Below, one piece after another: positions 27,673 through 36,326 of a DNA stretch of 64,000 bases (position 1 is its first letter; every line of letters begins with the position of its first letter). Both the position numbers and the translations under genes were made by a program. This stretch comes from Caballeronia fortuita (GTDB lineage: Bacteria; Pseudomonadota; Gammaproteobacteria; Burkholderiales; Burkholderiaceae), in NCBI RefSeq assembly GCF_001544835.2, contig NZ_FCNX02000012.1, positions 62,001 to 126,000 on the forward strand, written 5' to 3'. The notes beneath the pieces were generated by a model. It saw only the letters and a program-made list of their open reading frames with translations. It did no database searches and was not told the origin of the DNA.

Positions 27673-28583
27673 CAGACGCGCTCCCGATTGGTGCTGTTCG
27701 GAATGAGGCCGTTGGGCTTCGCGAGCAGCATCACGATGACAAGAATGAATACGCCGGCATCGCGGAAGGGACGCAGATCTGCCGGCAAATAGGCTTGCAG
27801 GAACACGCCGAAGAAGCCGACGATGAACCCGCCCAGCACGGCGCCGGCAAGCGAACCCATGCCGCCGATAACGGTCGCAAAAAATGCATAGATGACGGGC
27901 AGGGTGCCAAGACGGATATCGAGCGTGCCAGTCTGCATCACGAACAGCAGAGACACCGCGCCCGACAGCACGCCGCTGATCGCGAACGCGATGGCGATGA
28001 CGCGGTTCGCCCGCACGCCGACGAGGCGCGCCACCTGCACATTTTCCGCCGCGGCACGCATCTGGATGCCCATGGGCGTGAGCCGCAGGAAGGCAAGCAG
28101 AGCAGTCAGCAGCACGGTGCAGACGCCAAGGCTGAAGATCTGCGTGCCCTGCACACGCAGGGGGCCGAAGTTCAGCACGGTGTTGAGCCCGTGACTGATG
28201 TCGAGCGACTTGGGCCGGCTGGTGTAGACCAGCATCACAAGGTGCTGAAGGAAGTAGCTGACTGCGAACGACGACACGAGGAGCGTAGTCGGATTGGCGC
28301 GGCGCATCGGGCGGAACGCTAGGCGTTCGGTCATGAGCGCGACGATCGCCACGGTCGCCACCACCGCGAGCATCATCAGTGGGATCGGCAGCGCGCCGAA
28401 CAGCAAGGTGGGCGCGGCCGCCGTGCCCGGCACGATGAGCGCATAGGCGCCGATCGTGATGTAGTCGCCCTGCGCGAAATTGACGAGCCGCATGATGCCG
28501 AACACAAAGCCGATCGCCAGTGCGACGAGCGCATAAAGACTGCCTAGCGCGAGCGCATCGAGGACTGTCTGGACGAAATACAT
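27672..28583 (-). CDS. Branched-chain-type ABC transporter permease (LivH-like)
   Basis: A 303-residue permease. The N-terminus LDALALGSLYALVALAIGFV and the MRLVNFAQGDYITIGAYA phrase (normally NFAHG) identify LivH; the region around LRLTPMGIQMRAAAEN (residues 166-181) is the ATPase-contact loop. It starts immediately after the livG stop (TGAATG, no spacer) and overlaps livM by one base, giving tight coupling. It forms the membrane channel with LivM. Confidence 0.92.
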   Translation of the reverse strand: MYFVQTVLDALALGSLYALVALAIGFVFGIMRLVNFAQGDYITIGAYALIVPGTAAAPTLLFGALPIPLMMLAVVATVAIVALMTERLAFRPMRRANPTTLLVSSFAVSYFLQHLVMLVYTSRPKSLDISHGLNTVLNFGPLRVQGTQIFSLGVCTVLLTALLAFLRLTPMGIQMRAAAENVQVARLVGVRANRVIAIAFAISGVLSGAVSLLFVMQTGTLDIRLGTLPVIYAFFATVIGGMGSLAGAVLGGFIVGFFGVFLQAYLPADLRPFRDAGVFILVIVMLLAKPNGLIPNSTNRERV

Positions 28584-29351
28584 TCAGGCCGCCCTCATGG
28601 TGTGGGACGTTTTCGCCGCGGCCTTGTCGCCGAGATACGCGCGGCGCACATCCGGGTTGTGCATCACTTCGGCCGGGCCGCCTTCCGCGAGGCTCTTGCC
28701 GCCGTCGAGCACGTGCACTCGCTCGCATGCGCCCATCACGACCTCCATGTTGTGTTCGATCAGCAGCACCCCGCAGCCGAACTCCCGTGGGATTGACGCG
28801 ATCAGGTGCATGAGCGCGTCGCACTCCGCGTCGTTCATGCCGGAGGCGGGCTCGTCGAGGAGCGCGAAGCGGGGAGCGAGCGCCAATGCCCTGCCGATGC
28901 CGATGCGTCGCTCGTTGCCGTAGGACAAGCTGTCGCAGCGCCGCGCGCGCATGTCGCTGCAGCCCATCCAATCCAGGATCGTGCCGGCACGGGTTTTCGC
29001 TTCCCGGCTGCCGAGCCCGGACGACAACGCGGCGACGGTTAGATTCTCCAGCACTGTCAGCTCCTTGAAGAGCCGGCCTGCCTGAAAGGTACGCCCGACG
29101 CCCATGCGCGCTGCCTGATGCGGGCCCCTGAGTCCGACATCGGCTCCGTCCAGTTGCACGCTGCCTTGCGTCGGCCGCTGGAAACCGCTCAGCACGTTCA
29201 CCATGGTCGTCTTGCCAGCGCCGTTCGGACCGATGAGGCCGTAGACCTCTCCCTGTTGCAGCGTGAGGTTGACGTCGCTCAGCGCGTTAATGCCGCCGAA
29301 GCAGACGTGAACATCGCGCGCGATTAACTGTGAGCTTCTGTCAGCGTTCAT
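28584..29351 (-). CDS. Branched-chain-type ABC transporter ATPase (LivG-like)
   Basis: A 255-residue ATPase. Walker A GPNGAGKTT is at about 41-49, the signature reads LSYGNERRIGIGRALA (normally LSYGEQR; here an Asn replaces Glu), and Walker B is FALLDEPASGMN. The GVGRTFQAGRLFKELTVLEN stretch is the LivG Q-loop region. It powers the importer with the divergently encoded LivF-like ATPase. It lies 39 bases after the binding-protein stop. Confidence 0.92.
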   Translation of the reverse strand: MNADRSSQLIARDVHVCFGGINALSDVNLTLQQGEVYGLIGPNGAGKTTMVNVLSGFQRPTQGSVQLDGADVGLRGPHQAARMGVGRTFQAGRLFKELTVLENLTVAALSSGLGSREAKTRAGTILDWMGCSDMRARRCDSLSYGNERRIGIGRALALAPRFALLDEPASGMNDAECDALMHLIASIPREFGCGVLLIEHNMEVVMGACERVHVLDGGKSLAEGGPAEVMHNPDVRRAYLGDKAAAKTSHTMRAA

Positions 29352-29390
29352 GTCAGTGCCTGTTCAGGAAGTCGGAAGCCATCGCCGGTT

Positions 29391-30608
29391 CTAGCTGCCG
29401 ACACGAAATAACAGTTTGGTGTCAGGCGTGAACTGGTTCTGATACATCTCGACAGCGCGGAAGGAGCCGTCCGATACTTTCATGATCAGCCACGGACGGT
29501 TCACCTGGATGTGCAGATCCTTCCGATAAGTGGTCGGACCGACCAGGAACGGTTGGTTGTTGAAGCCGTTCATCACAGCGAGCACGGTGTCAGAATCGGT
29601 CGAGTTCGCCTTGGTAACGGCATAGGTCCATTGCTCGATCAAGCTATAGCCGAGCACCGAGTAGGACGACACCGGCGGCTGACCCCAGCGGCTCTTGAAC
29701 TCCGACACGAAGGTTCGCATGGCCGGCCGCGGGTCGTCGCCATAGAGCGACATGAAGGCGGGCACGTAGAAGTCCTTGAGCTGAGGTACGGCGCCGAGCC
29801 AGTAGTTGTCGACCATCGCGGTGGTGCCGAGGATCGGCACGTTGATGCCGGCCGCGCGCAACTGACGGATGGCCGAAGCCCCGCCCGGTGTATAACTGCA
29901 TACGAACACCGAGTCCGGTTTCTTCGGCAGACTGTTCAAACGTGTGATCTGCGCGGCGATGGACGGATCGTCGTTTTTGAAGACATCGTTGCCAAGGATC
30001 GAATCCTTGCCGCTCTCCTTGGACCACGCGGCACGAAAGCCCGCACATCCGGACTTGCTATATTCGATCGACGTGTCTTCCAGCACGTAGGTGCTCTTCA
30101 GCGCGAGCTTCTTCTGTGCATATTCGGCAATCGCGATGCCTTCCGACTGTGCGGCACTGTTCGCCGTGAAGGCGTAACCGCCGACACCTTGTGCGCCCAT
30201 CTTTGGATCGGCGGCGCAGAGGCTCATCGAGATGATCTTCGCTTTCTGCGCCGCAAGCGCCGCAGGCGCGCCGAAATCGTAGTCGCACGACACGACGAGC
30301 AGTTTCACGCCCGAGCGAACCAGCTCTGCGCCGGCACTCGCCGAGCGTTCGCGATCAGTTTTCGTATCGATGACCTTGTAGTTCAGCGGATGGCCGAGCA
30401 ACCCGCCCGCCTTGTTGATCTCGTCGATCTTCAAAACGGCCGCCTTAAAGGGCGCCGAATCATAATTTTCCAGCCAGCCCGACTGGGCGATCGCGAAACC
30501 GATCGTAATGGGCTCCGCGCCTGCGGCGGACGCGCTGCCGTCGCAGCCTAGCAACGACAGTCCGGCGATGACGGCTCCGGCAAGAAAACGACAGCATTTG
30601 TTGCGCAT
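29391..30608 (-). CDS. Periplasmic substrate-binding protein of the Liv-type ABC importer
   Basis: A 405-residue type 1 periplasmic binding protein (Leu/Ile/Val-binding fold). A signal peptide covers the first 28-30 residues; it could be a lipoprotein signal (LLGC) or be cleaved after ASA. The mature start EPITIGFAIAQSGWLENYDS matches the family opening, with later phrases KVIDTKTDRERSASAG and VFVCSYTPGGASAIRQLRAAG. ATG at 30608 is chosen because GGAGAG precedes it; the open frame extends uselessly to 30818. It is the first gene of the minus-strand operon and decides transport specificity. The ligand is probably the amide, imide or amino compound processed by HyuAB. Ligand unknown. Confidence 0.92.
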   Translation of the reverse strand: MRNKCCRFLAGAVIAGLSLLGCDGSASAAGAEPITIGFAIAQSGWLENYDSAPFKAAVLKIDEINKAGGLLGHPLNYKVIDTKTDRERSASAGAELVRSGVKLLVVSCDYDFGAPAALAAQKAKIISMSLCAADPKMGAQGVGGYAFTANSAAQSEGIAIAEYAQKKLALKSTYVLEDTSIEYSKSGCAGFRAAWSKESGKDSILGNDVFKNDDPSIAAQITRLNSLPKKPDSVFVCSYTPGGASAIRQLRAAGINVPILGTTAMVDNYWLGAVPQLKDFYVPAFMSLYGDDPRPAMRTFVSEFKSRWGQPPVSSYSVLGYSLIEQWTYAVTKANSTDSDTVLAVMNGFNNQPFLVGPTTYRKDLHIQVNRPWLIMKVSDGSFRAVEMYQNQFTPDTKLLFRVGS

Positions 30609-30691
30609 TTTTGCTCTCCGAGGGCACTGGGCTGATTTGACTTCCTGTCCTCTGTGGATTGTGGACTGTGGACAGATGCGAGTCTTATGGG

Positions 30692-30705
30692 CACAATAAG
30701 TTGTG
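30692..30705. promoter_or_regulatory. Perfect inverted repeat in the divergent spacer
   Basis: CACAA, four bases (TAAG), TTGTG: a perfect palindrome between the divergent binding-protein (start 30608) and livF-like (start 30795) genes. An overlapping second repeat, GTCAA-N10-TTGAC, covers 30705-30724. Either could be the operator for the GntR regulator coded in the operon. Function is inferred from position only. Confidence 0.4.
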
Positions 30706-30794
30706 TCAAGCGCTTTCTTTTGACTTGGGGCAACCGGTCGCCGAGTCGATGCAAGGCTGGTCTGCGCCAATAATTTCAAATTGGGGGTGTCGGA

Positions 30795-31532
30795 ATGCTC
30801 GAATTCAGGGATCTTCATGCGTCATACGGCAAGCTTCAGGCGCTGCGGGGCGTGAGCCTTTCGGTGGGGGCGGGCGAACTGGTTTTCGTGGTCGGACCGA
30901 ATGGCGCGGGCAAGTCGACCTTGCTCAAATGCGCTTCGGGATTGCTAGCGCCGCGCGCCGGCGAGATTGCGTTCGATGGCAGGAGCATTGTCGGGGCGCA
31001 GCCCGAGGATCTATGCCGGAGCGGGCTGGCTTTGGTGCCGGAAGGCCGGCACGTTTTCGGAACGCTGAGTGTCGAGGAGAATCTGCGTCTCACGGGCATG
31101 CATCGAAAAGATAAGGCCGAGGTGCGGGCCGATCTCGACGCCGCGCTCGACACCTTTCCAATTCTCAAGAAGCGTTTCAAGGGCGCGGCAGGTTATCTTT
31201 CCGGTGGCGAGCAGCAGCAGCTTGCGATCGCCCGGGCCATTCTTCTCAAGCCGAAGTTGATGATGATCGACGAACCGTCGCTGGGTCTCGCGCCCCTCGT
31301 GGTCGATCAGGTTTATGAAGCGCTGAAGGCGCTTAAGAAGCGTGGCATGACACTGCTGATAATCGAGCAGTCGACCGCCCGCGTGCTTGGCCTAGCCGAC
31401 AGGATCGCCGTGTTACGAAACGGCCGCATCGTGTTGAGCCAGTCCCGCGAGGAGATCGGCGACGGACTGGAGCTCGAAAACGCCTACTTCGGCTATCACG
31501 GCGAGCACGCGTTGCTCGCGACAAGCGCGTAA
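30795..31532 (+). CDS. Branched-chain-type ABC transporter ATPase (LivF-like)
   Basis: A 245-residue ATPase. Walker A VVGPNGAGKSTLLKCASG is at about 33-50, the signature is YLSGGEQQQLAIARAIL, and Walker B is LMMIDEPSLGLAP, which is characteristic of LivF. It completes the importer encoded on the other strand. Splitting one ABC transporter across a divergent promoter is unusual; both halves would be co-regulated by sites in the 186-base spacer. It is followed at 67 bases by the HD-domain gene, with which it probably forms a transcription unit. Confidence 0.93.
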   Translation: MLEFRDLHASYGKLQALRGVSLSVGAGELVFVVGPNGAGKSTLLKCASGLLAPRAGEIAFDGRSIVGAQPEDLCRSGLALVPEGRHVFGTLSVEENLRLTGMHRKDKAEVRADLDAALDTFPILKKRFKGAAGYLSGGEQQQLAIARAILLKPKLMMIDEPSLGLAPLVVDQVYEALKALKKRGMTLLIIEQSTARVLGLADRIAVLRNGRIVLSQSREEIGDGLELENAYFGYHGEHALLATSA

Positions 31533-31599
31533 GGCAAGCTTGCGCGCGAATCGGCGCGATGCAGCGCTATCGATAATTCAACTCACACTGAAGGTCACC

Positions 31600-32190
31600 A
31601 TGGAATCCGATAAGCCCACCGGCGAACTGGCCACGTTCTCGGACATTAAGACCAGCACGCAGCGCGACTGGGACATCATCGGCCGCGAAGCGGTGCCGTA
31701 CGACTCTTCGGTCGGCGAGCGCGTGCTGGCTCATTTGAAGCTTCTAAAGGGCGAGTTCGGGGGATTCCCCGTCGACCGTCTCGATCATAGCCTTCAGTCA
31801 GCCACGCTTGCACATCGCGACGGGAAAGATACAGAATATGTCGTGTGCGCGCTGCTGCATGACATCGGCGATACGCTCGGAAGTTATAACCACTACGATG
31901 TTGCTGCGGCGATACTCAAGCCGTTCGTGTCGGCGGAAAATCTTTGGATGATCCAGAATCATGGGATCTTCCAGGGGTATTACTACTTTCAGTACCTGGG
32001 TCTTGATCGCAACATGCGCGAGCAATTTCGCAACGAAGCCGAATTGTTCGAGCGCACGGAGGAGTTTTGCGCTAAGTACGATGCGCCGGCGTTCGCGAGA
32101 GACGGCGAGGCACTGCCGCTTGAGTTTTTCGAGCCGATGGTCCGCGTGATATTTGCAAGGAAACCGTTCTCGATCTACACGTCTTCGTGA
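31600..32190 (+). CDS. HD-domain protein resembling PhnZ/MIOX-type diiron oxygenases
   Basis: A 196-residue HD-fold protein. Candidate metal ligands in the PhnZ order are His63 (DHSLQSA), His87-Asp88 (LLHDIGD), His98, His121 and Asp161 (AKYDAPAF). The downstream phrase LPLEFFEPMVRVIF also resembles PhnZ-like proteins and myo-inositol-oxygenase relatives, which use a mixed-valence diiron centre to cleave C-C or C-P bonds. Classical HD hydrolases have the same ligands, so a phosphohydrolase is possible. ATG at 31600 with AAGG upstream is chosen over 31540. The link to the livF-like gene suggests it acts on the imported compound. Confidence 0.8.
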   Translation: MESDKPTGELATFSDIKTSTQRDWDIIGREAVPYDSSVGERVLAHLKLLKGEFGGFPVDRLDHSLQSATLAHRDGKDTEYVVCALLHDIGDTLGSYNHYDVAAAILKPFVSAENLWMIQNHGIFQGYYYFQYLGLDRNMREQFRNEAELFERTEEFCAKYDAPAFARDGEALPLEFFEPMVRVIFARKPFSIYTSS

Positions 32191-32794
32191 CAGCTTTCGC
32201 GTTTAATTTGGACCGTCGAAGTCGAGGTGTCGTATCGGCGCCGCAGGTACATAATGGGGAGCGTGATCCGCATGACCGTCCATATCATCCGCAATGACTT
32301 TAGGTTTGCCATCACGGCCTTAGGCCGCCTTATGTTGTATATTTGGCATAACCAATTCAGTGCGTTATCGTCAGGATTACATATGATATGGCCGCGGGAG
32401 CGAGCGGTTATCCGCGCAACCAGACACATTGACGCCGCACCATTCTTGTTGGACGGACCGGGGCAGCGGGCCTTCGCGTGGCTTCTCAATTGGCAAGCCG
32501 CTCCCTCCCTCACGCTCTTTTCGCGTCCTCACCGTGGATGTAGTTGGAGTCGTCGCAATCGTCGCAATCGTCGCAATCGTCGCAATCGACGCTAGCACTA
32601 ATTGTCGCGCATCGCGACGGGTTCGGCTCGAGCCTTCGGTGCGGACGTCGTGAGCGTATGTCTTCTCCGCCGCCGGGTAGCAGTCGATCCTTTTGTGAAT
32701 GCAACTAATCGTCAGTTCGGCGAACTCCCAGGACATCGAGTTTCGTGCACTCGACTTAAGCGAATCAGCCCTTTGCGACGTCAGGTGCCGATAA
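32191..32794. other. 604-base region with a nonamer repeat, no recognised gene
   Basis: Marks the left edge of the accessory segment. Short open frames on both strands are not convincing. It holds the nonamer tandem repeat at 32551-32586. Confidence 0.4.
32551..32586 (+). repeat. Tandem repeat, four copies of a 9-base unit
   Basis: CGTCGCAAT is repeated four times head to tail without mismatches. Because nine is a multiple of three, any frame across it would show a three-residue repeat, but no gene is supported here. It is a candidate length-variable locus. Confidence 0.85.
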
Positions 32795-33034
32795 CTACAA
32801 GTCGGTGGAAGGATGCGCGAGGAGCTTTCGCTCTGCGACGGCGGAAATGCGGCCGAATCCGTTGCTGAAAACCGTCAGCGTCCGCGCATCGTCTGTGTTC
32901 GGGGCGAGCCCAAAATACGCTGCAAGGGCTGCTCGAGAGACGGTGCACGTCACTGGCTCCCCGCGCCGAGGCAGAATGAAGGTGAGATTGCTTTTATCGG
33001 CTGCGATCTGGGTTTCCGGAACAGGAACTTTCAT
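32795..33034 (-). CDS. DUF1488-like small protein
   Basis: A 79-residue protein with the layout of the DUF1488 family: a hydrophobic strand followed by CTVSRAALAAYFGL and the C-terminal RISAVAERKLLAHP. Such proteins are short, single-domain and of unknown function. They are common in Burkholderia relatives, often in several copies. No strong ribosome binding site is visible. The family call is from memory of typical phrases. Confidence 0.6.
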   Translation of the reverse strand: MKVPVPETQIAADKSNLTFILPRRGEPVTCTVSRAALAAYFGLAPNTDDARTLTVFSNGFGRISAVAERKLLAHPSTDL

Positions 33035-33079
33035 GAGGAGTGTTGGGGAAGCGGCGTAGCCAAAAATTAAATCAGGGCG

Positions 33080-33304
33080 TCAGCAGGCGATATGTCGCAA
33101 GTTGCATTTCAAAGTGATTACCATCGCTGTGAGCGAGGCATGTCCGAGCGTGTCAGGCACCATCCGCAAGTCTACCTGTCGATCAGCCATGTGCGATCCA
33201 GCGCTGTGGCGAAGCCAATGATCCGAAGCTTTTTCCAGCAGATCGGCACGCGCCGCAGATGTCTTGTCGCGCTCACGAAGTCGAGCGGCGGCCCCTGCAA
33301 ACAC
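33080..33304 (-). pseudogene. Tyrosine recombinase (phage-type integrase), C-terminal remnant
   Basis: A 74-codon frame reads HWLRHSAGSHMAD and later DTLGHASLTAMV. The first is the box containing the catalytic HxLRH motif; the second is the LGHASLxT box that normally precedes the catalytic tyrosine. Everything upstream (N-terminal DNA-binding and most of the catalytic domain) is missing, and the terminal Tyr region is lost or altered. This is a decayed integrase end, consistent with a past mobile element at this edge of the island. Confidence 0.75.
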
Positions 33305-33472
33305 CTCCTTGAGGATCGCATGCAGGGCGGCGCGCGTTAAGGGCGTGCACGTCTGCGTGTTCCAAGGCGCAGCGGGGGTACCAGCTTGGTTAACACACTA
33401 CGTCGCAGAAGCGCGTTCACAGCAGCAAGTTCGGTGAAACCGACGACAATCAGGAAACACCGGGAGAGCGCC

Positions 33473-33879
33473 ATGGGGCAACTGACTTTCCCGAACGCGA
33501 TTACGGCCGGCAACGGGACCGTCGCGCAAGCGGAAACCGGCGAGTCCCGGTTGCTGCTAAATCTGATTGTGCAATTAACGAACTGTCAAGCTGGCAAGCA
33601 AATCTCAGTAGGCGCGTTGTGGATGAACGATGCGGAGGTTCTGGCGCTGAAGTTCTACTACCACCTCGCCTCGGAATTTCGCAACATGACGTGGCAATGT
33701 GCGTGACTTGGCAATGTGCGGGCTTGCTGGACCGGCAGAACTTAACGGCTAGCGCGCCGCTTCTCGAGATTAAGCAAAGGCTCGCGGAGGAAAGGGCGAG
33801 CATCGAGAGCCTACGCGCCGAGATGCAGAAGCATCACCTGTGGCTACTGTATATGAAAAAGAACGCGATGCATTTTTGA
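33473..33879 (+). pseudogene. Small gene broken by a 17-base tandem duplication
   Basis: The frame starting at ATG 33473 (MGQLTFPNAITAGNGTVAQA) stops at 33706. The frame ending at 33879 (RLAEERASIESLRAEMQKHH) carries on the same protein. The break falls exactly at a 17-base direct duplication (33687-33703 and 33704-33720, one mismatch). Removing one copy restores a single 129-codon frame in which TWQCA runs into GLLDRQNLTA. The restored protein has a central amphipathic part and a C-terminal coiled coil. I do not recognise the family. A slippage-reversible switch is possible. Confidence 0.65.
33687..33720 (+). repeat. 17-base tandem duplication
   Basis: Two adjacent copies of TGAC(G/T)TGGCAATGTGCG, differing at one base. 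Seventeen is not a multiple of three, so the duplication shifts the reading frame of the gene at 33473. Confidence 0.85.
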
Positions 33880-34052
33880 AAGCGAACTGGCGCAGTGGGC
33901 GCTCATGGGCCGCAATTGGTGTCGAGGACGGCTTGCATCCAGTGCAATACACATTCGAGAACTAAATAGCTACCTGTGCGGCTACCACCCTTACGAGCTG
34001 GTTGAGCATCTTGCAGATGCGGGCTGCACGTGACCTCTAACAGCAGGCTGCA

Positions 34053-34273
34053 ATGACCAAGACGTCTGTAAGTACCGTGCGCGTGCTGATGAGCTTCTTT
34101 GCGCTTCGCTATGTTGCGCTCCTTTCCGACGCAGAGCACATCTTCGCCGCGCACCCGGAGGCGACCGCGTTGGTCGAGAAGTAGAATCTGCATGCCAGTC
34201 GCCTAGCCGACCATTATAAGCGCGAGTAGTGGATGACTATCTGACGTACTTTAAGTCGAAAAATGGCGGCTAG
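34053..34273 (+). pseudogene. Unrecognised small gene with nonsense codons
   Basis: ATG at 34053 opens MTKTSVSTVRVLMSFFALRY and continues protein-like to a TAG at 34182. Reading through gives LHASRLADHYKRE, a second TAG, then, after a two-base shift, DYLTYFKSKNGG and a stop at about 34273. Both TAGs could be CAG-to-TAG changes. The ancestral product is not recognised and could extend further upstream. Confidence 0.4.
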
Positions 34274-34895
34274 GTCCGAAAAAATTCAGAAGGACAAAGG
34301 ACTTCGATTGGTCCGCCTGCCCGAAAATCTCAAGGGCGACAACCCAGTGCCGCAGACGGGTCGGCGCCCCGAAAGCCGTAAGAGATCGCATAAAAGGGGC
34401 GATCATCCAGACTCGCTCACCGTAGGTTGTTGGCCTCAGCGATCTTCGCGATCGGATCCCGCTACTCTCGCAGGGTCTGGTGAAGCGGATGTGCTAACCT
34501 TCTATAAATAGAACCGTAACTAAAGTATCTCGCGGCGTGCCTTCACTCGCCACCTGAGCCCGGTGCGAAATTGTCAACTGCTTGGCTCGCTGGGAGACTG
34601 GGGCATTCAGTATGTTTATTCCGGCTCCGCGCGTCGCTGTTCTGAGTATCGTTGCCGTGAGAGTTTCGATGCTAACGAGTCTTGCAGAAGTAGCTAAGCG
34701 ACTTTCGGCAGGCTTTGTAGCAATGGACTTCGAATGAGCTTACGGGAATATCGGATGACTAGGCAGACCCGTGGCGACGGGTTCCGCGACATTATGCCCC
34801 GAATTGCACTATCGTGAGCCACGAAACCACCGCTCGAACACTCAGACTAACCTCGTGGAGGACTTGCTCTTGACTCCGCACCAGACATTTATTCT
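34274..34895. other. 622-base region upstream of the Septu-like operon
   Basis: No gene supported; the frame at 34263-34511 has no recognisable character. It should contain the promoter of the ATPase/HNH operon. Sequence becomes more AT-rich toward 34900. Confidence 0.4.
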
Positions 34896-36326
34896 ATGCA
34901 CTTGATATCGCTTGCGATTACCGACGTTCGGTCGATTGCGAAGATGACGCTGGACTTTTCCAGTGACAAGCCAACGGCGCGTCGATGGACCCTTTTGCTT
35001 GGAGAGAATGGGTGCGGCAAAAGTACCGTCCTCCGGTGCATCGCCTTGGTGCTCGCGGGCGGAGATGGCTTGGCCGACTTGCTAAGTGACCCTGATGCAT
35101 GGATCCGCCATGGACGTCCGAGTTGCAAGATATCTGCGACAATCGAATTTGAACCGGGGCGCCATTTAGATATTTCGCTGGAAATGCGCCGAGGCGATAC
35201 GCTGTCGGAGATCTTAGATCGCAATCGTGAATCGTTAGTGCAATTCGACCAGTCCCTGAAGCAGAATTCTGAGTCAGCAGTAGCATTGGGTTATGGCGTC
35301 TCCCGCCGATTACCGGTTGCCGGTAGGCGCGTCACTGGGTTGAGCCGGCTAACGCGATCACCACGAGCGGGCGCTTTCGCGACAATGTTTCTGCCCGAAT
35401 TTCCCCTAATCTCCCTTGAAGATTGGGCCATTGATTTACATTACCGAAAAGGCGCAAAGGGATTATCCGCGATCCGTGATTCGCTCAATACGCTGTTGCC
35501 CGGTATGGAATTCGCTCGTATCGATCGCGTGAGAGGTAAACTCATGTTCCGTACGACCGATGGGCCGATTGCTTTGAGCGAGCTTTCGGACGGTTACCAA
35601 AGTATGGCTGCATGGTTTGGGGACTTGCTCTTTCGGATCACGCAGACTTTGCCGCATGCTATAAATCCATTAATGGCGTCGGGACTTCTCTTAATCGATG
35701 AACTTGATCTCCATCTGCATCCACTTTGGCAACGTAGACTCGTTCAATTTCTCGATAAAACTCTACCTAACTTCCAGATCATCGCAACGACCCACTCGCC
35801 GCAGACCGCGCAGCAAAGTTCAGAGGGTGATCTTTATGTAATCAGACGGCATGCTCGAACGAACGCGCCCGAGCTCATACCGTTTGTTGGAGAGCCAAAA
35901 ACGATGCTGCTCCATCAGCTCATCATGAGTCCAATGTTCGGCATTGATTCGATGGACTCCCTGGAAGTTGAAAAGAAGCGCGCGGCAGCAAGGCGACTCG
36001 AATTAACCGACTCACGAACCGCAAATCAAGAAAAGCGTCTTCGCAATCTCGCTACGGAGCTTAGCAGTCTTCCTGAATGGACCGTCTCCAAGGACGAACT
36101 AGTGAAGCTTGGCGTTCTTACCGACACGCGTCGCAAAACTGGCCAGGCAAGCCATTCGCCTAAACCTGTAATCTCACCCACACACCTGCGCGCGATGCGT
36201 AGACGTCTAGAGGCTAAGGGTGACTCCATGCAAGGAATTGTAGGACGTGCTCCGACTGAGCAACGCGCAACCGAAAGACCTTCACGCGCGTCCACACCTA
36301 AGAAGCGGCGGAGCGCGAAGGCATGA
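34896..36326 (+). CDS. ABC-type (AAA) ATPase, PtuA-like subunit of a Septu-type defence pair
   Basis: A 476-residue ATPase of the SMC/OLD/RecF type. Walker A GENGCGKS is at residues 36-43, a signature-like LSELSDGYQS at about 227-236, Walker B LLLIDELDLHLHP at about 264-276, and the TTHSPQ switch histidine at about 298-303. No TOPRIM domain follows, which separates it from OLD nucleases. The tail (about 395-476) is basic and low complexity. It overlaps the HNH gene by four bases (ATGA). In Septu, PtuA forms rings that hold PtuB until phage infection changes nucleotide state. Codon use and composition are clearly less GC-rich than neighbours, indicating transfer. The subtype is not certain. 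Confidence 0.8.
   Translation: MHLISLAITDVRSIAKMTLDFSSDKPTARRWTLLLGENGCGKSTVLRCIALVLAGGDGLADLLSDPDAWIRHGRPSCKISATIEFEPGRHLDISLEMRRGDTLSEILDRNRESLVQFDQSLKQNSESAVALGYGVSRRLPVAGRRVTGLSRLTRSPRAGAFATMFLPEFPLISLEDWAIDLHYRKGAKGLSAIRDSLNTLLPGMEFARIDRVRGKLMFRTTDGPIALSELSDGYQSMAAWFGDLLFRITQTLPHAINPLMASGLLLIDELDLHLHPLWQRRLVQFLDKTLPNFQIIATTHSPQTAQQSSEGDLYVIRRHARTNAPELIPFVGEPKTMLLHQLIMSPMFGIDSMDSLEVEKKRAAARRLELTDSRTANQEKRLRNLATELSSLPEWTVSKDELVKLGVLTDTRRKTGQASHSPKPVISPTHLRAMRRRLEAKGDSMQGIVGRAPTEQRATERPSRASTPKKRRSAKA

Noticed and set aside
27673..28971. N-terminal 430 codons of a 796-codon open frame on the minus strand
   Set aside because: They run out of frame through livH and livG and are arginine-rich without family character; the real livM starts at 27672.
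29511..30551. 346-codon plus-strand open frame
   Set aside because: Antisense shadow of the substrate-binding protein gene, caused by high GC codon bias.
32551..32586. CRISPR-like repeat
   Set aside because: Nine-base head-to-tail units without spacers; a simple tandem repeat.
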